DNA of 64,000 nt, from the NCBI RefSeq assembly GCF_003049685.1, contig NZ_PYSY02000001.1, positions 806,001 through 870,000 on the forward strand, read 5' to 3'. This document shows, piece after piece, positions 54,258 through 63,427 of the stretch; the stretch's first letter is position 1; every line of letters begins with the position of its first letter. Position numbers and translations under genes: made by a program. The notes under the pieces were generated by a model that was given only the letters and a program-made list of their open reading frames with translations, made no database searches and had not been told where the DNA came from. The DNA is from Brucella pituitosa (GTDB taxonomy: Bacteria; Pseudomonadota; Alphaproteobacteria; Rhizobiales; Rhizobiaceae).

Positions 54258-55132
54258 TAAGTTTTATCCGCTTCAGCCGTTGGGAATGTGAAGGCGACAT
54301 GCGGCGGCAAGAGGAGCGTGATGACGACCTCACCGGCCATAATGGCCGTGCCGGAATCAAGGGCATCTTTTACCTTGTCAATTCGCACAAGAGCGAGACC
54401 GATCTTGCCGGAGGAGCTGCCAAGTGTTCCGATTTCACGTCCATTGACCGTCACCGGCGTACCCATCGCGGGAAGTGGCGTGTCGGATTTGGCGACAAGT
54501 ACACGGCGGCGGGGCGTGCTGCGGTGATGCATGCGCGAGACAACTTCCTGCCCAATGAAACAACCTTTGGGGAAGGTCACACCGCCCGTCTGGTCGAAAT
54601 TGATGTCATGCGGGAAGACGTCATTATAGGCGAAATCAGCTTCGCCTTCGGCAATACCATACTCTGCCCGAAGTGCGATCCATGCGCTCTCGTCGCTGAT
54701 GTCTCCAGCTTTTCCATAAATCCGAAGAACATTCAGCTCTTCCGGAAAGCGGGTATCGCGCTTGCCGTATTCTTTGATTGAATCATCTTCTGAAGAAGCG
54801 GAATCAGTCTGCCAGCAAACGCTGACAAGTGATTCTGGCGATTGGGTAATTTCTGCTTTGGCGCGCAGACGATAGAGCGTCATTCGCTTGGCAAAATCGG
54901 CGGCGATGCCCGCTGGCATATCGAACAGCAAGCCATTCTCGATGCGCGATACAAGGAAGTCGAACATGATCTTGCCTTGCGGGGCAAGCAGTGCGCCGGG
55001 CTTCAGTTCATCGGCACCGAGCTTGTCGAGATTGGTGGTAATCACGGCTTGCACGAATTTTTCCGCGTCTTCGCCTGTGATCTGAACCAGTGCTCTGTTG
55101 GAAAGATTGATCGTTTCCGCTACCGTCGCCAT
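54257..55132 (-). CDS. ygfZ: YgfZ/GcvT-like folate-binding protein
   Basis: YgfZ supports assembly or repair of certain iron-sulfur enzymes using folate. The ATG at 55132 has GGAAG upstream; the longer frame covers the divergent promoter region. The 291-residue protein contains the signature KGCFIGQEVVSRMHHR (about 190-205), with the key Cys. It heads a tight three-gene operon. Confidence 0.9.
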   Translation of the reverse strand: MATVAETINLSNRALVQITGEDAEKFVQAVITTNLDKLGADELKPGALLAPQGKIMFDFLVSRIENGLLFDMPAGIAADFAKRMTLYRLRAKAEITQSPESLVSVCWQTDSASSEDDSIKEYGKRDTRFPEELNVLRIYGKAGDISDESAWIALRAEYGIAEGEADFAYNDVFPHDINFDQTGGVTFPKGCFIGQEVVSRMHHRSTPRRRVLVAKSDTPLPAMGTPVTVNGREIGTLGSSSGKIGLALVRIDKVKDALDSGTAIMAGEVVITLLLPPHVAFTFPTAEADKT

Positions 55133-55217
55133 CGCTTCTTCCTTGCCTTTATAGTCATCGTTACGTAAGCCGCATTGAAAAGGCTCGCAAGTCCCATTCA
55201 GCCAGCAGGAGACAACA

Positions 55218-56552
55218 ATGGCCCAAACGTTTGATACGATCCTGAAAGGTGCAACCATCGTCAACCATGACGGTATAGGTCAGCGCGATATCGGCATTCG
55301 TAATGGACGCATTGAGGCGATCGGGTCGCTCTCCGCAAATTCCGCTGGCGAAGTGATCGATTGCACCGGTCTGCATATCTTGCCGGGCGTGGTCGATAGT
55401 CAGGTCCATTTCCGTGAGCCGGGACTGGAACATAAGGAAGATCTGGAAACGGGATCGCGTGCAGCCGTTCTGGGCGGTGTGACGTCAGTATTCGAAATGC
55501 CGAACACCAAGCCGCTGACAACATCTGCCGAAACGCTGGAAGATAAGATTCGTCGCGGTCGTCATCGTATGCACTGCGATTTTGCTTTCTGGGTGGGCGG
55601 AACGCGTGAAAACGCAAATGATGTTGCAGAGCTCGAGCGTCTGCCGGGCGCTGCTGGCATCAAGGTTTTCATGGGCTCATCGACGGGCAATCTGCTGGTC
55701 GAGGATGACGATGGTGTTCGCTCCATTCTGAAAAATACGCGCCGCCGCGCAGCGTTCCATTCGGAGGACGAATTCCGTCTGAAAGAACGCGAAGGGCTGC
55801 GAGTTGCCGGCGACCCATCGAGCCATCCTGTCTGGCGCGACGAAGCCACCGCACTGCAATGCACCGAACGCCTCGTCCGTATCGCACGCGAAACCGGCGC
55901 GCGCATTCACGTACTGCATATTTCAACGGCGGAAGAAATCGATTTCCTGCAGGGCCACAAGGATGTGGCGACCTGTGAAGCCACGCCGCATCACCTCACA
56001 CTGTCAGCCGATGAGTATGCGACACTCGGTAATCTCATTCAGATGAACCCGCCGGTACGTGACAAGCGCCATCGCGATGGTGTCTGGAAGGGCGTTGATC
56101 AGGGTATCATTGATGTGCTCGGTTCCGACCATGCGCCGCATACGCTGGAAGAAAAGCAGAAGCCATATCCGGCATCGCCTTCCGGCATGACCGGTGTGCA
56201 GACGCTGGTGCCTATCATGCTTGACCATGTGAATGCCGGTAAACTTTCGCTGGAACGTTTTGTCGATCTTTCGAGCCATGGCCCGAACCGCATTTTCGGT
56301 ATGGCCCGCAAGGGTCGTATTGCCGTGGGTTACGATGCCGATCTTACCATCGTCGATATGAAGCGCCGCGAAACCATCACGCATGAACAGGCAGGCTCGA
56401 AGGCTGGCTGGACGCCTTATCACGGCAAGACCGTTACTGGCTGGCCAGTTGGTACTTTCGTGCGCGGCATCAAGGTCATGTGGGAAGCGGAAATCGCCAA
56501 CCCGAACAAGGGTGAGCCGGTCGAGTTTCTGGAAGCATTGCCGCGTCGTTGA
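55218..56552 (+). CDS. pyrC: Dihydroorotase-like amidohydrolase
   Basis: The 444-residue amidohydrolase has the type I dihydroorotase outline: DSQVHFREPG (60-69), GIKVFMGSSTG (Lys), FHSEDEFRLK, HVLHIST and LGSDHAPHTLEEK with the catalytic Asp. The first ligand of the usual HxH metal motif is Gln62 instead of His. Dihydroorotase closes carbamoyl-aspartate to dihydroorotate. The gene is divergent from ygfZ and has no pyrB beside it. It may be an authentic DHOase variant or a related cyclic amidohydrolase. Confidence 0.82.
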   Translation: MAQTFDTILKGATIVNHDGIGQRDIGIRNGRIEAIGSLSANSAGEVIDCTGLHILPGVVDSQVHFREPGLEHKEDLETGSRAAVLGGVTSVFEMPNTKPLTTSAETLEDKIRRGRHRMHCDFAFWVGGTRENANDVAELERLPGAAGIKVFMGSSTGNLLVEDDDGVRSILKNTRRRAAFHSEDEFRLKEREGLRVAGDPSSHPVWRDEATALQCTERLVRIARETGARIHVLHISTAEEIDFLQGHKDVATCEATPHHLTLSADEYATLGNLIQMNPPVRDKRHRDGVWKGVDQGIIDVLGSDHAPHTLEEKQKPYPASPSGMTGVQTLVPIMLDHVNAGKLSLERFVDLSSHGPNRIFGMARKGRIAVGYDADLTIVDMKRRETITHEQAGSKAGWTPYHGKTVTGWPVGTFVRGIKVMWEAEIANPNKGEPVEFLEALPRR

Positions 56553-56658
56553 TAGCTGGTCGGTTGGCGTGAAATGTCCCTTCTTTGTCCGATGTCGATC
56601 TTTCGGGCTTGATTATAGGGATTATTGTCTTCTTGTATAAATTCACAAGGAGCACAAA

Positions 56659-57225
56659 ATGTCCGCTAATGATACGGCACTTCTGGTTATCGATGTTCAG
56701 GAATCTTTCCGCCATCGGCCTTATTATCGTGACGAGGAGGTTGCCGCTTACATCGAGCGTCAGCAGGCTCTGATCGACGGTGCGAAGCGCAAGGGCATCC
56801 CGGTTGTGCAAATCTTTCACGTCGAGAACGAAGGGCCATTCTCTGAAGCTTCAGGTTTCGTGAAGGCGCTCGCGCCGGTCAGGATCGAGCCGGATGCCGT
56901 TTTCCGTAAGCGTCGCCATAGCGCACTCGTGGGGTCGGGGCTCGATGTGTGGCTTGTTTCCAATGGCATCAGACGGGTTATCGTTTCAGGTATCCGTACT
57001 GAGCAATGTTGCGAGACGACGACGCGTCATGCTTCAGATCTTGGCTTCGATGTCGATTATGTCGGCGAGGCGACGCTCACCTTTCCGATGACCGATGTGA
57101 ATGGTCGCACATGGAGTGCTGCCGAAATTCGTGCACGTACCGAGCTGGTGCTTGCAGATCGCTTCGCACGGATTGCGACGGTGGAAGAAGCTCTTGCAGG
57201 TCGGACGGAACGGAAAGCTGCATGA
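56659..57225 (+). CDS. Isochorismatase-family cysteine hydrolase
   Basis: The 188-residue protein has the catalytic Asp in LLVIDVQESF, Lys in VFRKRRHSA and Cys in RTEQCCETT. The family hydrolyses amides or vinyl ethers (nicotinamidase, isochorismatase). AAGGAG precedes the ATG. Its stop overlaps a GlxA-type regulator by 4 bp, so the two form an operon. Confidence 0.88.
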   Translation: MSANDTALLVIDVQESFRHRPYYRDEEVAAYIERQQALIDGAKRKGIPVVQIFHVENEGPFSEASGFVKALAPVRIEPDAVFRKRRHSALVGSGLDVWLVSNGIRRVIVSGIRTEQCCETTTRHASDLGFDVDYVGEATLTFPMTDVNGRTWSAAEIRARTELVLADRFARIATVEEALAGRTERKAA

Positions 57226-58241
57226 ACCAAACTGCTGGCAGCCATCAAACTGTCCGGGTCTTTGTCGTCGTCCCGCCACGCACGCTTTTGCTTGATGTGG
57301 CGGGGCCGATAGAGGTTTTGCGCAAGGCCAATCTTGAGCAGAGCGAAGTGCAGTTTGAAGTGACGTTTATCGGGCCTTCCGAGACAGCACTCAGCTCAAT
57401 TGGCCTCACGATTTCCAATATTGAGCCTCTGCCAGAAAACCTGCCGGACGATGCGATGGTCGTTATCTCCGGTTCTGCTGATATTCCCTTGGGTGGTGTC
57501 GGCAATAGCGGCGAAAAAGATGATGTTCTCGAAGCACAGATTGTGAGCTGGATGCGACGCGCTATCCGTCCAGGCATCAGGTTGGTTTCAATCTGCTCGG
57601 GAGCGCTTCTGGCGGCACGCGCAGGCCTGCTTGATGGTTATGATTGTACAACCCATCATATGGCCATTGAAGAGTTGAACCGATTGGCGCCGACATCACG
57701 TGTGCTGCAAAATCGATTGTTTGTGGAAGATCGGGATCGATTGACAAGTGCGGGTATCACCGCGGGCATCGATCTCATGCTGCATATCGTAGCCGAAATT
57801 GCCGGGCACGCTTTGGCACTATCGATTGCGCGTTATCTGGTCGTCTACTTGCGTCGCAGCGGGGGAGACCCGCAGCTTTCGCCGTGGCTGGAAGGGCGCA
57901 ATCATATGCATCCGGTGGTGCATCGTGCGCAGGATGCCATTGCGGAAAATCCGGCAGCCAGCTGGTCGGTGGAAAAGCTGGCGGACGTCAGTGGTGCAAG
58001 CCCGCGCAACCTCTCAAGATTGTTCAATGAGCACGCACATATGAGCGTGACGGACTACGCCAATCGGCTAAAGGTTAGTCTGGCGCGTGAGATGCTTCTG
58101 AATTCGACGCTGGATATGGAAAATATCGCCGAGCGGGCTGGTTTTGCTTCTGCGCGGCAGTTTCGCAGGGTCTGGGAGCGGATTTACGATGCCCCACCAA
58201 GTCGAATACGAATGCTTGGAGCTGGTATCGATACTTATTGA
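57222..58241 (+). CDS. GlxA-type AraC-family transcriptional regulator
   Basis: The ATG at 57222 overlaps the previous stop (ATGA); the longer frame is an artefact. The 339-residue protein has a DJ-1/PfpI-like amidase-fold domain (about 10-180, VSICSGALLAARAGLLDG with the nucleophile-elbow Cys). A C-terminal AraC HTH pair (about 225-330, VSGASPRNLSRLFNEHA) follows. It likely controls the coupled hydrolase in response to a small nitrogen compound. It overlaps the next convergent gene by 7 bp. Confidence 0.88.
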   Translation: MNQTAGSHQTVRVFVVVPPRTLLLDVAGPIEVLRKANLEQSEVQFEVTFIGPSETALSSIGLTISNIEPLPENLPDDAMVVISGSADIPLGGVGNSGEKDDVLEAQIVSWMRRAIRPGIRLVSICSGALLAARAGLLDGYDCTTHHMAIEELNRLAPTSRVLQNRLFVEDRDRLTSAGITAGIDLMLHIVAEIAGHALALSIARYLVVYLRRSGGDPQLSPWLEGRNHMHPVVHRAQDAIAENPAASWSVEKLADVSGASPRNLSRLFNEHAHMSVTDYANRLKVSLAREMLLNSTLDMENIAERAGFASARQFRRVWERIYDAPPSRIRMLGAGIDTY

Positions 58242-58501
58242 AGAATGCGTTCGGGCAGGAATGTTCCTGCGATGATCTGCTCGCGCATTTTCTCGATGAG
58301 GTCGAGAGCGCTGTCTTCGCCTGTAGAGCGCATAAGTTCAGTCAAAGCTGTGGTGAATGCAGCTTCAGCAAGAATTTCAGGCTCAATCCCTTCGGAAATG
58401 CCATCGGCCCAGGCCTCGTTCTGGTACTCAATCGCCACAAGCTTCTTTTCGCGGGCGATCATCTCGTCCAGATCGGCTGGCATATGTTCCATCAATTTCA
58501 T
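58235..58501 (-). CDS. Small conserved hypothetical protein (88 aa)
   Basis: The protein is acidic and helical, starting MKLMEHMPADLDEMIAREKK and ending MREQIIAGTFLPERILQ. No TM or signal is seen. GGGAT is near the start. It overlaps the GlxA-type gene tail to tail. I know of no function. Confidence 0.65.
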   Translation of the reverse strand: MKLMEHMPADLDEMIAREKKLVAIEYQNEAWADGISEGIEPEILAEAAFTTALTELMRSTGEDSALDLIEKMREQIIAGTFLPERILQ

Positions 58502-58656
58502 CCCGGCTTGCGCCCTTCTTGCTGCATCAGCTGATTTCTCACCATCGGGAGCACAATCACCTGCAGCCTGACTGTCACGTTTAAGACAGTGTTAACAGAT
58601 TAAAGCGGATTTGAATGAGGCAATTTCTGCCCATCCGCACAAGACTGAATAATTGG

Positions 58657-59085
58657 TTAATTCCCATAGCGCGAGATAAGCTCGTTCGACAAGCTTTCTC
58701 CCTCTTTCATGTAGCGATCAATCGCCGCAAGGGCTGAGGGCGTGCAGCGGACATAATTGTCACTGAAAGCACGATATCCATGATTGAAACTGGAAACGAG
58801 CCGCAACCGCTCGGCTTCATCGGGCTTTTCAGCCGCAATGATGGCATCCATCCGCTCGCGCCATTCGTTGCTGGTTTCCCCGCAAAGGTTACGCAGATAG
58901 TGAAGTGAACCGAGCACTTCAGCAATTCTGAGCATTTTGCCTTCATAGGGAGCATCCTGCGCAGAAAGGGCCGGGGGCAGAATGCCTAGCCAGAATGCTA
59001 TCACCAATATGGAAAGCTGCTTTCCCTGCAATATTCGCCCCTCTGAATGAAACAAATTCCTGAATGAGAAACGGGGCCACTTCAA
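58657..59085 (-). CDS. TIGR02301-type secreted protein
   Basis: The 142-residue protein has a late signal or TM segment (about 24-40, LSILVIAFWLGILPPALSA). The conserved mature part includes MLRIAEVLGSLHYLRNLCG and FNHGYRAFSDNYVRC, typical of the TIGR02301 family of alphaproteobacteria. It overlaps the NUDIX gene by 4 bp, a conserved pairing. Role unknown. Confidence 0.82.
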   Translation of the reverse strand: MKWPRFSFRNLFHSEGRILQGKQLSILVIAFWLGILPPALSAQDAPYEGKMLRIAEVLGSLHYLRNLCGETSNEWRERMDAIIAAEKPDEAERLRLVSSFNHGYRAFSDNYVRCTPSALAAIDRYMKEGESLSNELISRYGN

Positions 59086-59540
59086 GGCGATACGGAATGC
59101 GCGCCCGAAGCATCCTCGATTTCAGCGACAGAGCGTGCCACATCCAGTGTGCTGTCCGTGACATTGGCGCTCGTCATTTCCTCAATGGTCAACCAATGTA
59201 TGGCTGCAGCGTCGTCGCCCGCCTGTTCAATGCCTGAAACATCAAGGGCACGATAAACGGAAAGAAAGTAGCTCTTCGCATAGGCTTTGCCTTCGAGCGC
59301 CAGATCAACCGTGATGACGTGGCTGAGTGAGCCCGCATCGAGTGCAGTTTCTTCTTTCAGCTCACGAATCGCTGCTTCCTCAGGTGTTTCACCGGCTTCA
59401 ATGCTGCCTCCGGGAAAGGCGAGCCAACCCTTCCATGGCTCCTTGCCGCGCTCGACCAGCAAAAAGCGAGCATCACGGCGACAGATGAGGGAGACGCCGT
59501 GGATTTGAAGAGGGGCGGGGATGACGGGAACTGTAACCAT
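59082..59540 (-). CDS. NUDIX hydrolase
   Basis: The ATG at 59540 gives 152 residues; a GTG at 59588 is an alternative. The Nudix box GGSIEAGETPEEAAIRELKE with the following ET is complete. Such enzymes hydrolyse nucleoside diphosphate derivatives such as ADP-ribose or oxidised nucleotides. It heads a pair with the TIGR02301 gene. Confidence 0.87.
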   Translation of the reverse strand: MVTVPVIPAPLQIHGVSLICRRDARFLLVERGKEPWKGWLAFPGGSIEAGETPEEAAIRELKEETALDAGSLSHVITVDLALEGKAYAKSYFLSVYRALDVSGIEQAGDDAAAIHWLTIEEMTSANVTDSTLDVARSVAEIEDASGAHSVSP

Positions 59541-59623
59541 ATGCAAGCTATGATCCGGTCGACCTGCTTTGGCAACAGCAAACCCCACTTGACCATTCCA
59601 ACAAAAGCCTGAACATGACTACC

Positions 59624-60403
59624 ATGTGTGGACGTTTTTCTCTGACTGCCAGCCGCGAAGAAGTTGAAGCATTGCTTGGTGCAATGATCGAGGAGGATTT
59701 TCCTCCCCGTTACAATATCGCGCCGACCCAGCCGATACTCTCCATTCTGGCCGGCGAAACCCCGCCGCCGGGGAGCAATCGGCCTGACCGGATCGGCATG
59801 CTGGTTCGCTGGGGCTTTGTGCCGTCATGGGTCAAAGATCCGAATGACTGGAATCTGGTTTTCAATATTCGCTCGGAAACTGCGGCAGAGAAGAACTCCT
59901 TCCGGGCGGCGTTAAATCATCGGCGTGCTTTGATTCCTGCTTCTGGTTTTTATGAATGGCGGCGCGAGGGAAAGAACAAGGCGCAGGCCTATTGGATCAG
60001 GCCGCGCAACGGTGGAATTGTCGCTTTTGGTGCGCTGGTCGAAACCTGGAGCAGCTCAGACGGTTCTCAAATCGATACCGCGGGTATTTTGACGACAAGC
60101 GCCAACGGGCTACTGCGTCCTATTCACGAACGTATGCCGGTGGTGGTGAAGCCAGAGGATTTCGCGCGCTGGCTTAATTGCAAGACCTTGCTTCCGAAAG
60201 ACGTGGCGGACATCATGCGCTCGGTTCAGGATGATTTCTTTGAAGCCATTCCGGTGTCGGATAAGGTCAACAAGGTCGCCAATACTTCACCCGATTTGCA
60301 GACAAGGGTGGAAGAAAGCTTGACGACGGAACAATCTCTGCCAAAAAGGAAGAAGAAGCCTGATCCGGAAGAGGACTCAGGCGACCAGCTTTCGATGTTC
60401 TGA
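59624..60403 (+). CDS. SRAP-domain (YedK/HMCES) abasic-site protein
   Basis: SRAP proteins form a covalent thiazolidine link to abasic sites in single-stranded DNA. The ATG at 59624 is chosen over 59615 because the family needs Cys2 exposed after Met removal (MCGRFSL). The other catalytic residues are visible in YNIAPTQ, PASGFYEW and PIHERMPVV. The 259-residue protein ends in a Lys/Glu-rich tail. No strong ribosome site is seen for either start. Confidence 0.88.
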   Translation: MCGRFSLTASREEVEALLGAMIEEDFPPRYNIAPTQPILSILAGETPPPGSNRPDRIGMLVRWGFVPSWVKDPNDWNLVFNIRSETAAEKNSFRAALNHRRALIPASGFYEWRREGKNKAQAYWIRPRNGGIVAFGALVETWSSSDGSQIDTAGILTTSANGLLRPIHERMPVVVKPEDFARWLNCKTLLPKDVADIMRSVQDDFFEAIPVSDKVNKVANTSPDLQTRVEESLTTEQSLPKRKKKPDPEEDSGDQLSMF

Positions 60404-60409
60404 TCACTT

Positions 60410-60510
60410 ACAGCGGCTCCAGTTACAACTGAACAGTTGAAGCCGCTGTAGCTACTTGTTCTTACGCATTATCCCACGCAAAACCGCTTCGCACTTTTGC
60501 TGGAAATGCT
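60410..60510 (-). repeat. Bru-RS-like repeat after the SRAP gene
   Basis: The element is in reverse orientation. It has CAGCGGCT...AGCCGCTG arms at 60409-60447 and GCAAAACCGCTTCGCAC followed by TGCTGGAAATGCT at 60479-60510, the inverse of the 18362/26292 core. Confidence 0.7.
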
Positions 60511-60531
60511 ATAATTTCAGGAAAATCCCCC

Positions 60532-61146
60532 GTGTTCTCAGCAGCTTTTTCAGGCTTTTTTCTTGGTGCGTCGCTTATTATCGCAATTGGCGCGCAAAAC
60601 GCGTTCATCCTGCGACAAGGCTTGTTGCGGCAGCATGTCTTTATTCTGAGCCTGATTTGCGCGCTTTCTGACGCGGTTCTGATCGCGGCCGGTGTTGCAG
60701 GTCTCGGCACGCTGATTGCGCAATCACCAAAGCTGATCTCGTTTGTCACGCTCGCAGGCGCTGCATTCCTGTTCTGGTATGCATCCGTCGCGTTTCGCCG
60801 CGCATTTCATCCGGAAGCAATGCAGGTGAGATCAAACGGCAGTGTCAGTCTGAAAGCAGCAGTTGCAACCTGTCTGGCGCTGACTTTCCTCAATCCGCAT
60901 GTCTATCTCGACACAGTGGTCTTATTGGGCAGCCTTTCTGCCCGCTATGAAGGTTCTGCCCGCGCCGCTTATGGTGCAGGCGCGGTGATCGCATCATTTG
61001 TCTGGTTTTTCTCGCTCGGCTATGGGGCGCGTCTGTTGCAGCCCATCTTTGCGAAGCCTGCGGCCTGGCGTGTGCTCGATTGCATCATCGGTGTTGTGAT
61101 GGCGCTGATCGGCATCAGCCTTTTAGTCAGATTCTTTAACAGCTAG
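60532..61146 (+). CDS. LysE/ArgO-family amino-acid exporter
   Basis: The 204-residue protein has about six TM helices and the LysE motif GASLIIAIGAQNAFILRQGL with LTFLNPHVYLDTVVLLG. It probably exports arginine or lysine. The start is a GTG with AGGA 9 bp upstream. The TAG stop falls in the CTAGTGG end of a composite palindrome. Confidence 0.88.
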   Translation: MFSAAFSGFFLGASLIIAIGAQNAFILRQGLLRQHVFILSLICALSDAVLIAAGVAGLGTLIAQSPKLISFVTLAGAAFLFWYASVAFRRAFHPEAMQVRSNGSVSLKAAVATCLALTFLNPHVYLDTVVLLGSLSARYEGSARAAYGAGAVIASFVWFFSLGYGARLLQPIFAKPAAWRVLDCIIGVVMALIGISLLVRFFNS

Positions 61147-61309
61147 TGGTCCGATTCCGACATTTGGATTCCGCAGTTACAAGCACCGAACAAATGTCGG
61201 AATCGCGAAGACCACTAGCAACTTTATGAATCTAGTGGATTTTTCGAATTTGACGTTTGAAACGGCATTCATGTCGGTCGGGATTCAAACGTCAAATTCA
61301 ATCCACTAG
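61143..61309 (-). repeat. Composite two-module palindromic element, copy 2
   Basis: Module one: CTAGTGGTCCGATTCCGACA (61143 on) and its inverse ending ACCACTAG (61218). A 13-bp spacer (61219-61231) follows. Module two: CTAGTGGATTTTTCGAATTT (61232 on) and its inverse ending ATCCACTAG (61309). This is the 12495-12657 element in opposite orientation; the spacers are also related (inverse ATTCATAAAGTTG versus ATTCATATGCTTA). Confidence 0.8.
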
Positions 61310-61453
61310 AATCGAGCGGCGCTTATTGTCGTTACGGGCTTCGTCCTTGCGGTTCTTCTTGCTCATCAGTGCTGCAAGAAGCACGGCGGGGCCGATTTCG
61401 CGATATTGGTCAATCAGCTTGTCTTGTCGTGGTTGCGGTTCACTTTTAGGCAT
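61298..61453 (-). CDS. Small hypothetical protein (51 aa)
   Basis: The ATG at 61453 has GAGGA 8 bp upstream and opens MPKSEPQPRQDKLIDQYREI, then GPAVLLAALMSKKNRKDE. A longer frame to 61624 is less likely. The start resembles small rhizobial proteins I have seen, with a conserved DQYREIG patch. The last codons (ILVD) and stop are inside the composite repeat, so the C-terminus may be a recent addition. Confidence 0.55.
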   Translation of the reverse strand: MPKSEPQPRQDKLIDQYREIGPAVLLAALMSKKNRKDEARNDNKRRSILVD

Positions 61454-61902
61454 TGGTTCATTCCTCTTCCAATTACACTCACTATTTTGTGATTGATTGA
61501 GACGGAATGAAGGCTGTTTGGGGCCGGTTTTGAGGAATTCCGGTTGACCGTTGTGAAGGTTTGATACGGTTGCTGAAATGCCACAGCGTTTTAACCATCC
61601 GTAAACCAAACTCTCTATTTGCATGTATTCGTTTCAGTAAACCGGGCGTCAAACTTTTACCGGAAATGCTTTATTTCACTCGAACTTTTCCAAAAGCTCT
61701 TGACGGGGATCAGGTCGAGAGAGATAAGTAACGTCATGAAAACGCCGACCACGATCATTTGTACTGGTTCGATTATTATTGGCTAGCAGCTTGCTGGCCC
61801 GGCCGTTTTCGTCTCCCCTACCATAAAACAGGATGATAACGCCCCGGCCAGTCGGCTGCGGTCCTTCGTGCCCGTATTTTCAGGTCTTTTTGGGGAAATA
61901 AA
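61454..61902. other. Intergenic region upstream of cysS
   Basis: This 449-bp stretch includes TTGACGGGG (near 61699) followed by GATAAGT, a possible promoter, and a repeat fragment near 61650-61675 (ACTTTTACCGGAAATGCT). No convincing ORF is present. Confidence 0.4.
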
Positions 61903-63420
61903 ATGGCTGATGCGCCGCAACTACGTCTGTACAATACTGCCACCCGCACGAAAGAGGACTTTGTCCCCATCGATGCGAACAATGTGCGCATGTATGTCTG
62001 CGGACCAACCGTTTATGATTTCGCCCATATCGGCAATGCACGCCCAGTCATCGTCTTCGATGTGCTGTTTCGTTTGCTGCGTCATGTCTATGGCGCGGAG
62101 AAGGTCACCTATGCGCGCAACATCACGGACGTTGACGATAAGATCAATGCACGTGCCGCCAGCGAATATCCTGATCTTCCACTCAATGAAGCAATCCGCC
62201 GGGTGACGGAGGGTACAAACAACCAGTTTCAGGCAGATATCAAGGCGCTGGCAAATCTCGAACCGTCCAGTCAGCCGCGTGCGACTGAGCATCTCGATGA
62301 CATGCGCGATATCATTGAAAAGCTGGTTGAGCGCGGTGTCGCCTATGTTGCCGATGAGCATGTGTTGTTCTCGCCGTCTTCGATGAATACGCTGGGTGGC
62401 GCACGGTATGGTGCGCTCTCGCACCGTCCTTTTGATGAAATGTTGGCTGGCGCTCGCGTTGATGTCGCATCCTACAAGCGCGACGAGATGGATTTCGTAC
62501 TCTGGAAGCCATCGCGCAATGGTGAACCCGGCTGGCCATCGCCTGCGGGCATTCAAACGCTTGGCCGTCCCGGCTGGCATATTGAATGCTCTGCCATGTC
62601 CATGGCCAAGTTGCTATCACCTTTTGGTGGCGGTCTGAAGTGCGACGATCCTTATAAGAACCAGTTCGACATTCATGGCGGCGGCATCGATCTTGTATTT
62701 CCGCATCATGAAAATGAGCTTGCACAATCATGCTGCGCGTTTGGCACCGAGCGGATGGCCAGCATCTGGATGCATAATGGCTTCCTGCAGGTCGAAGGGC
62801 AGAAGATGTCGAAATCGCTCGGCAATTTCATCACCATTCGCGACGTGCTGAATGATGGTCTGCCGCAGCTTGGCGCATGGGATGACAAGGGTGCGCACGA
62901 TCGCTGGGTTGGTCTGGCTGCGCGTCTTTCGATGCTGCAAACGCATTATCGTGAACCGATCAACTGGACGGCACAGCGCTTGGCAGAATCCGCCGAAGAG
63001 CTGCATCGCTGGTATGGTTTACTGCGTGATGCCGGTTTTGCTGCTCCGTCTGCGCTTTCGGTCGTTGGAGAGGTGGCGGAAGCTCTGTCAGACGATCTGA
63101 ACACTTGGACGGCAATCACGGCGCTGCGCAAAGCATTCAAAGCCAAGGATGTTGCAGCATTAGGCGAAGGCATGGTGCTGTTGGGCTTGCTCGATCCTTA
63201 TTTTGTGACGGCGCAGGACGTTCCGGTCTTTGCAAAGGCCGATGTCGATACGGCTGCAATTGAAACATTGATTGCCGAGCGTCTGCGTGTGATCGCCGAC
63301 AAGAACTGGGCCGAAGCTGATCGCATCCGTGATGACCTGCTGGCACAGGGCGTGCAGTTGAAGGATGGCAAGGACCCTGCGACCGGCGAACGTGTCACGA
63401 CGTGGGATGTGGTAAGCTAG
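61903..63420 (+). CDS. cysS: Cysteinyl-tRNA synthetase
   Basis: The 505-residue class I synthetase charges tRNA-Cys. The zinc ligand in [10 protein letters not shown], the HIGH-type motif HIGNARPV, the WHIECSAM zinc site, and KMSKSLGN are all present. The length is normal. A Bru-RS-like repeat begins 8 bp after the stop. Confidence 0.96.
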   Translation: MADAPQLRLYNTATRTKEDFVPIDANNVRMYVCGPTVYDFAHIGNARPVIVFDVLFRLLRHVYGAEKVTYARNITDVDDKINARAASEYPDLPLNEAIRRVTEGTNNQFQADIKALANLEPSSQPRATEHLDDMRDIIEKLVERGVAYVADEHVLFSPSSMNTLGGARYGALSHRPFDEMLAGARVDVASYKRDEMDFVLWKPSRNGEPGWPSPAGIQTLGRPGWHIECSAMSMAKLLSPFGGGLKCDDPYKNQFDIHGGGIDLVFPHHENELAQSCCAFGTERMASIWMHNGFLQVEGQKMSKSLGNFITIRDVLNDGLPQLGAWDDKGAHDRWVGLAARLSMLQTHYREPINWTAQRLAESAEELHRWYGLLRDAGFAAPSALSVVGEVAEALSDDLNTWTAITALRKAFKAKDVAALGEGMVLLGLLDPYFVTAQDVPVFAKADVDTAAIETLIAERLRVIADKNWAEADRIRDDLLAQGVQLKDGKDPATGERVTTWDVVS

Positions 63421-63427
63421 TGCCTTT

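Noticed and set aside
57006..57221. N-terminal extension of the GlxA-type regulator
   Set aside because: It is the alternate frame of the isochorismatase gene, Cys/Arg rich, while the ATG at 57222 overlaps the previous stop in the usual way.
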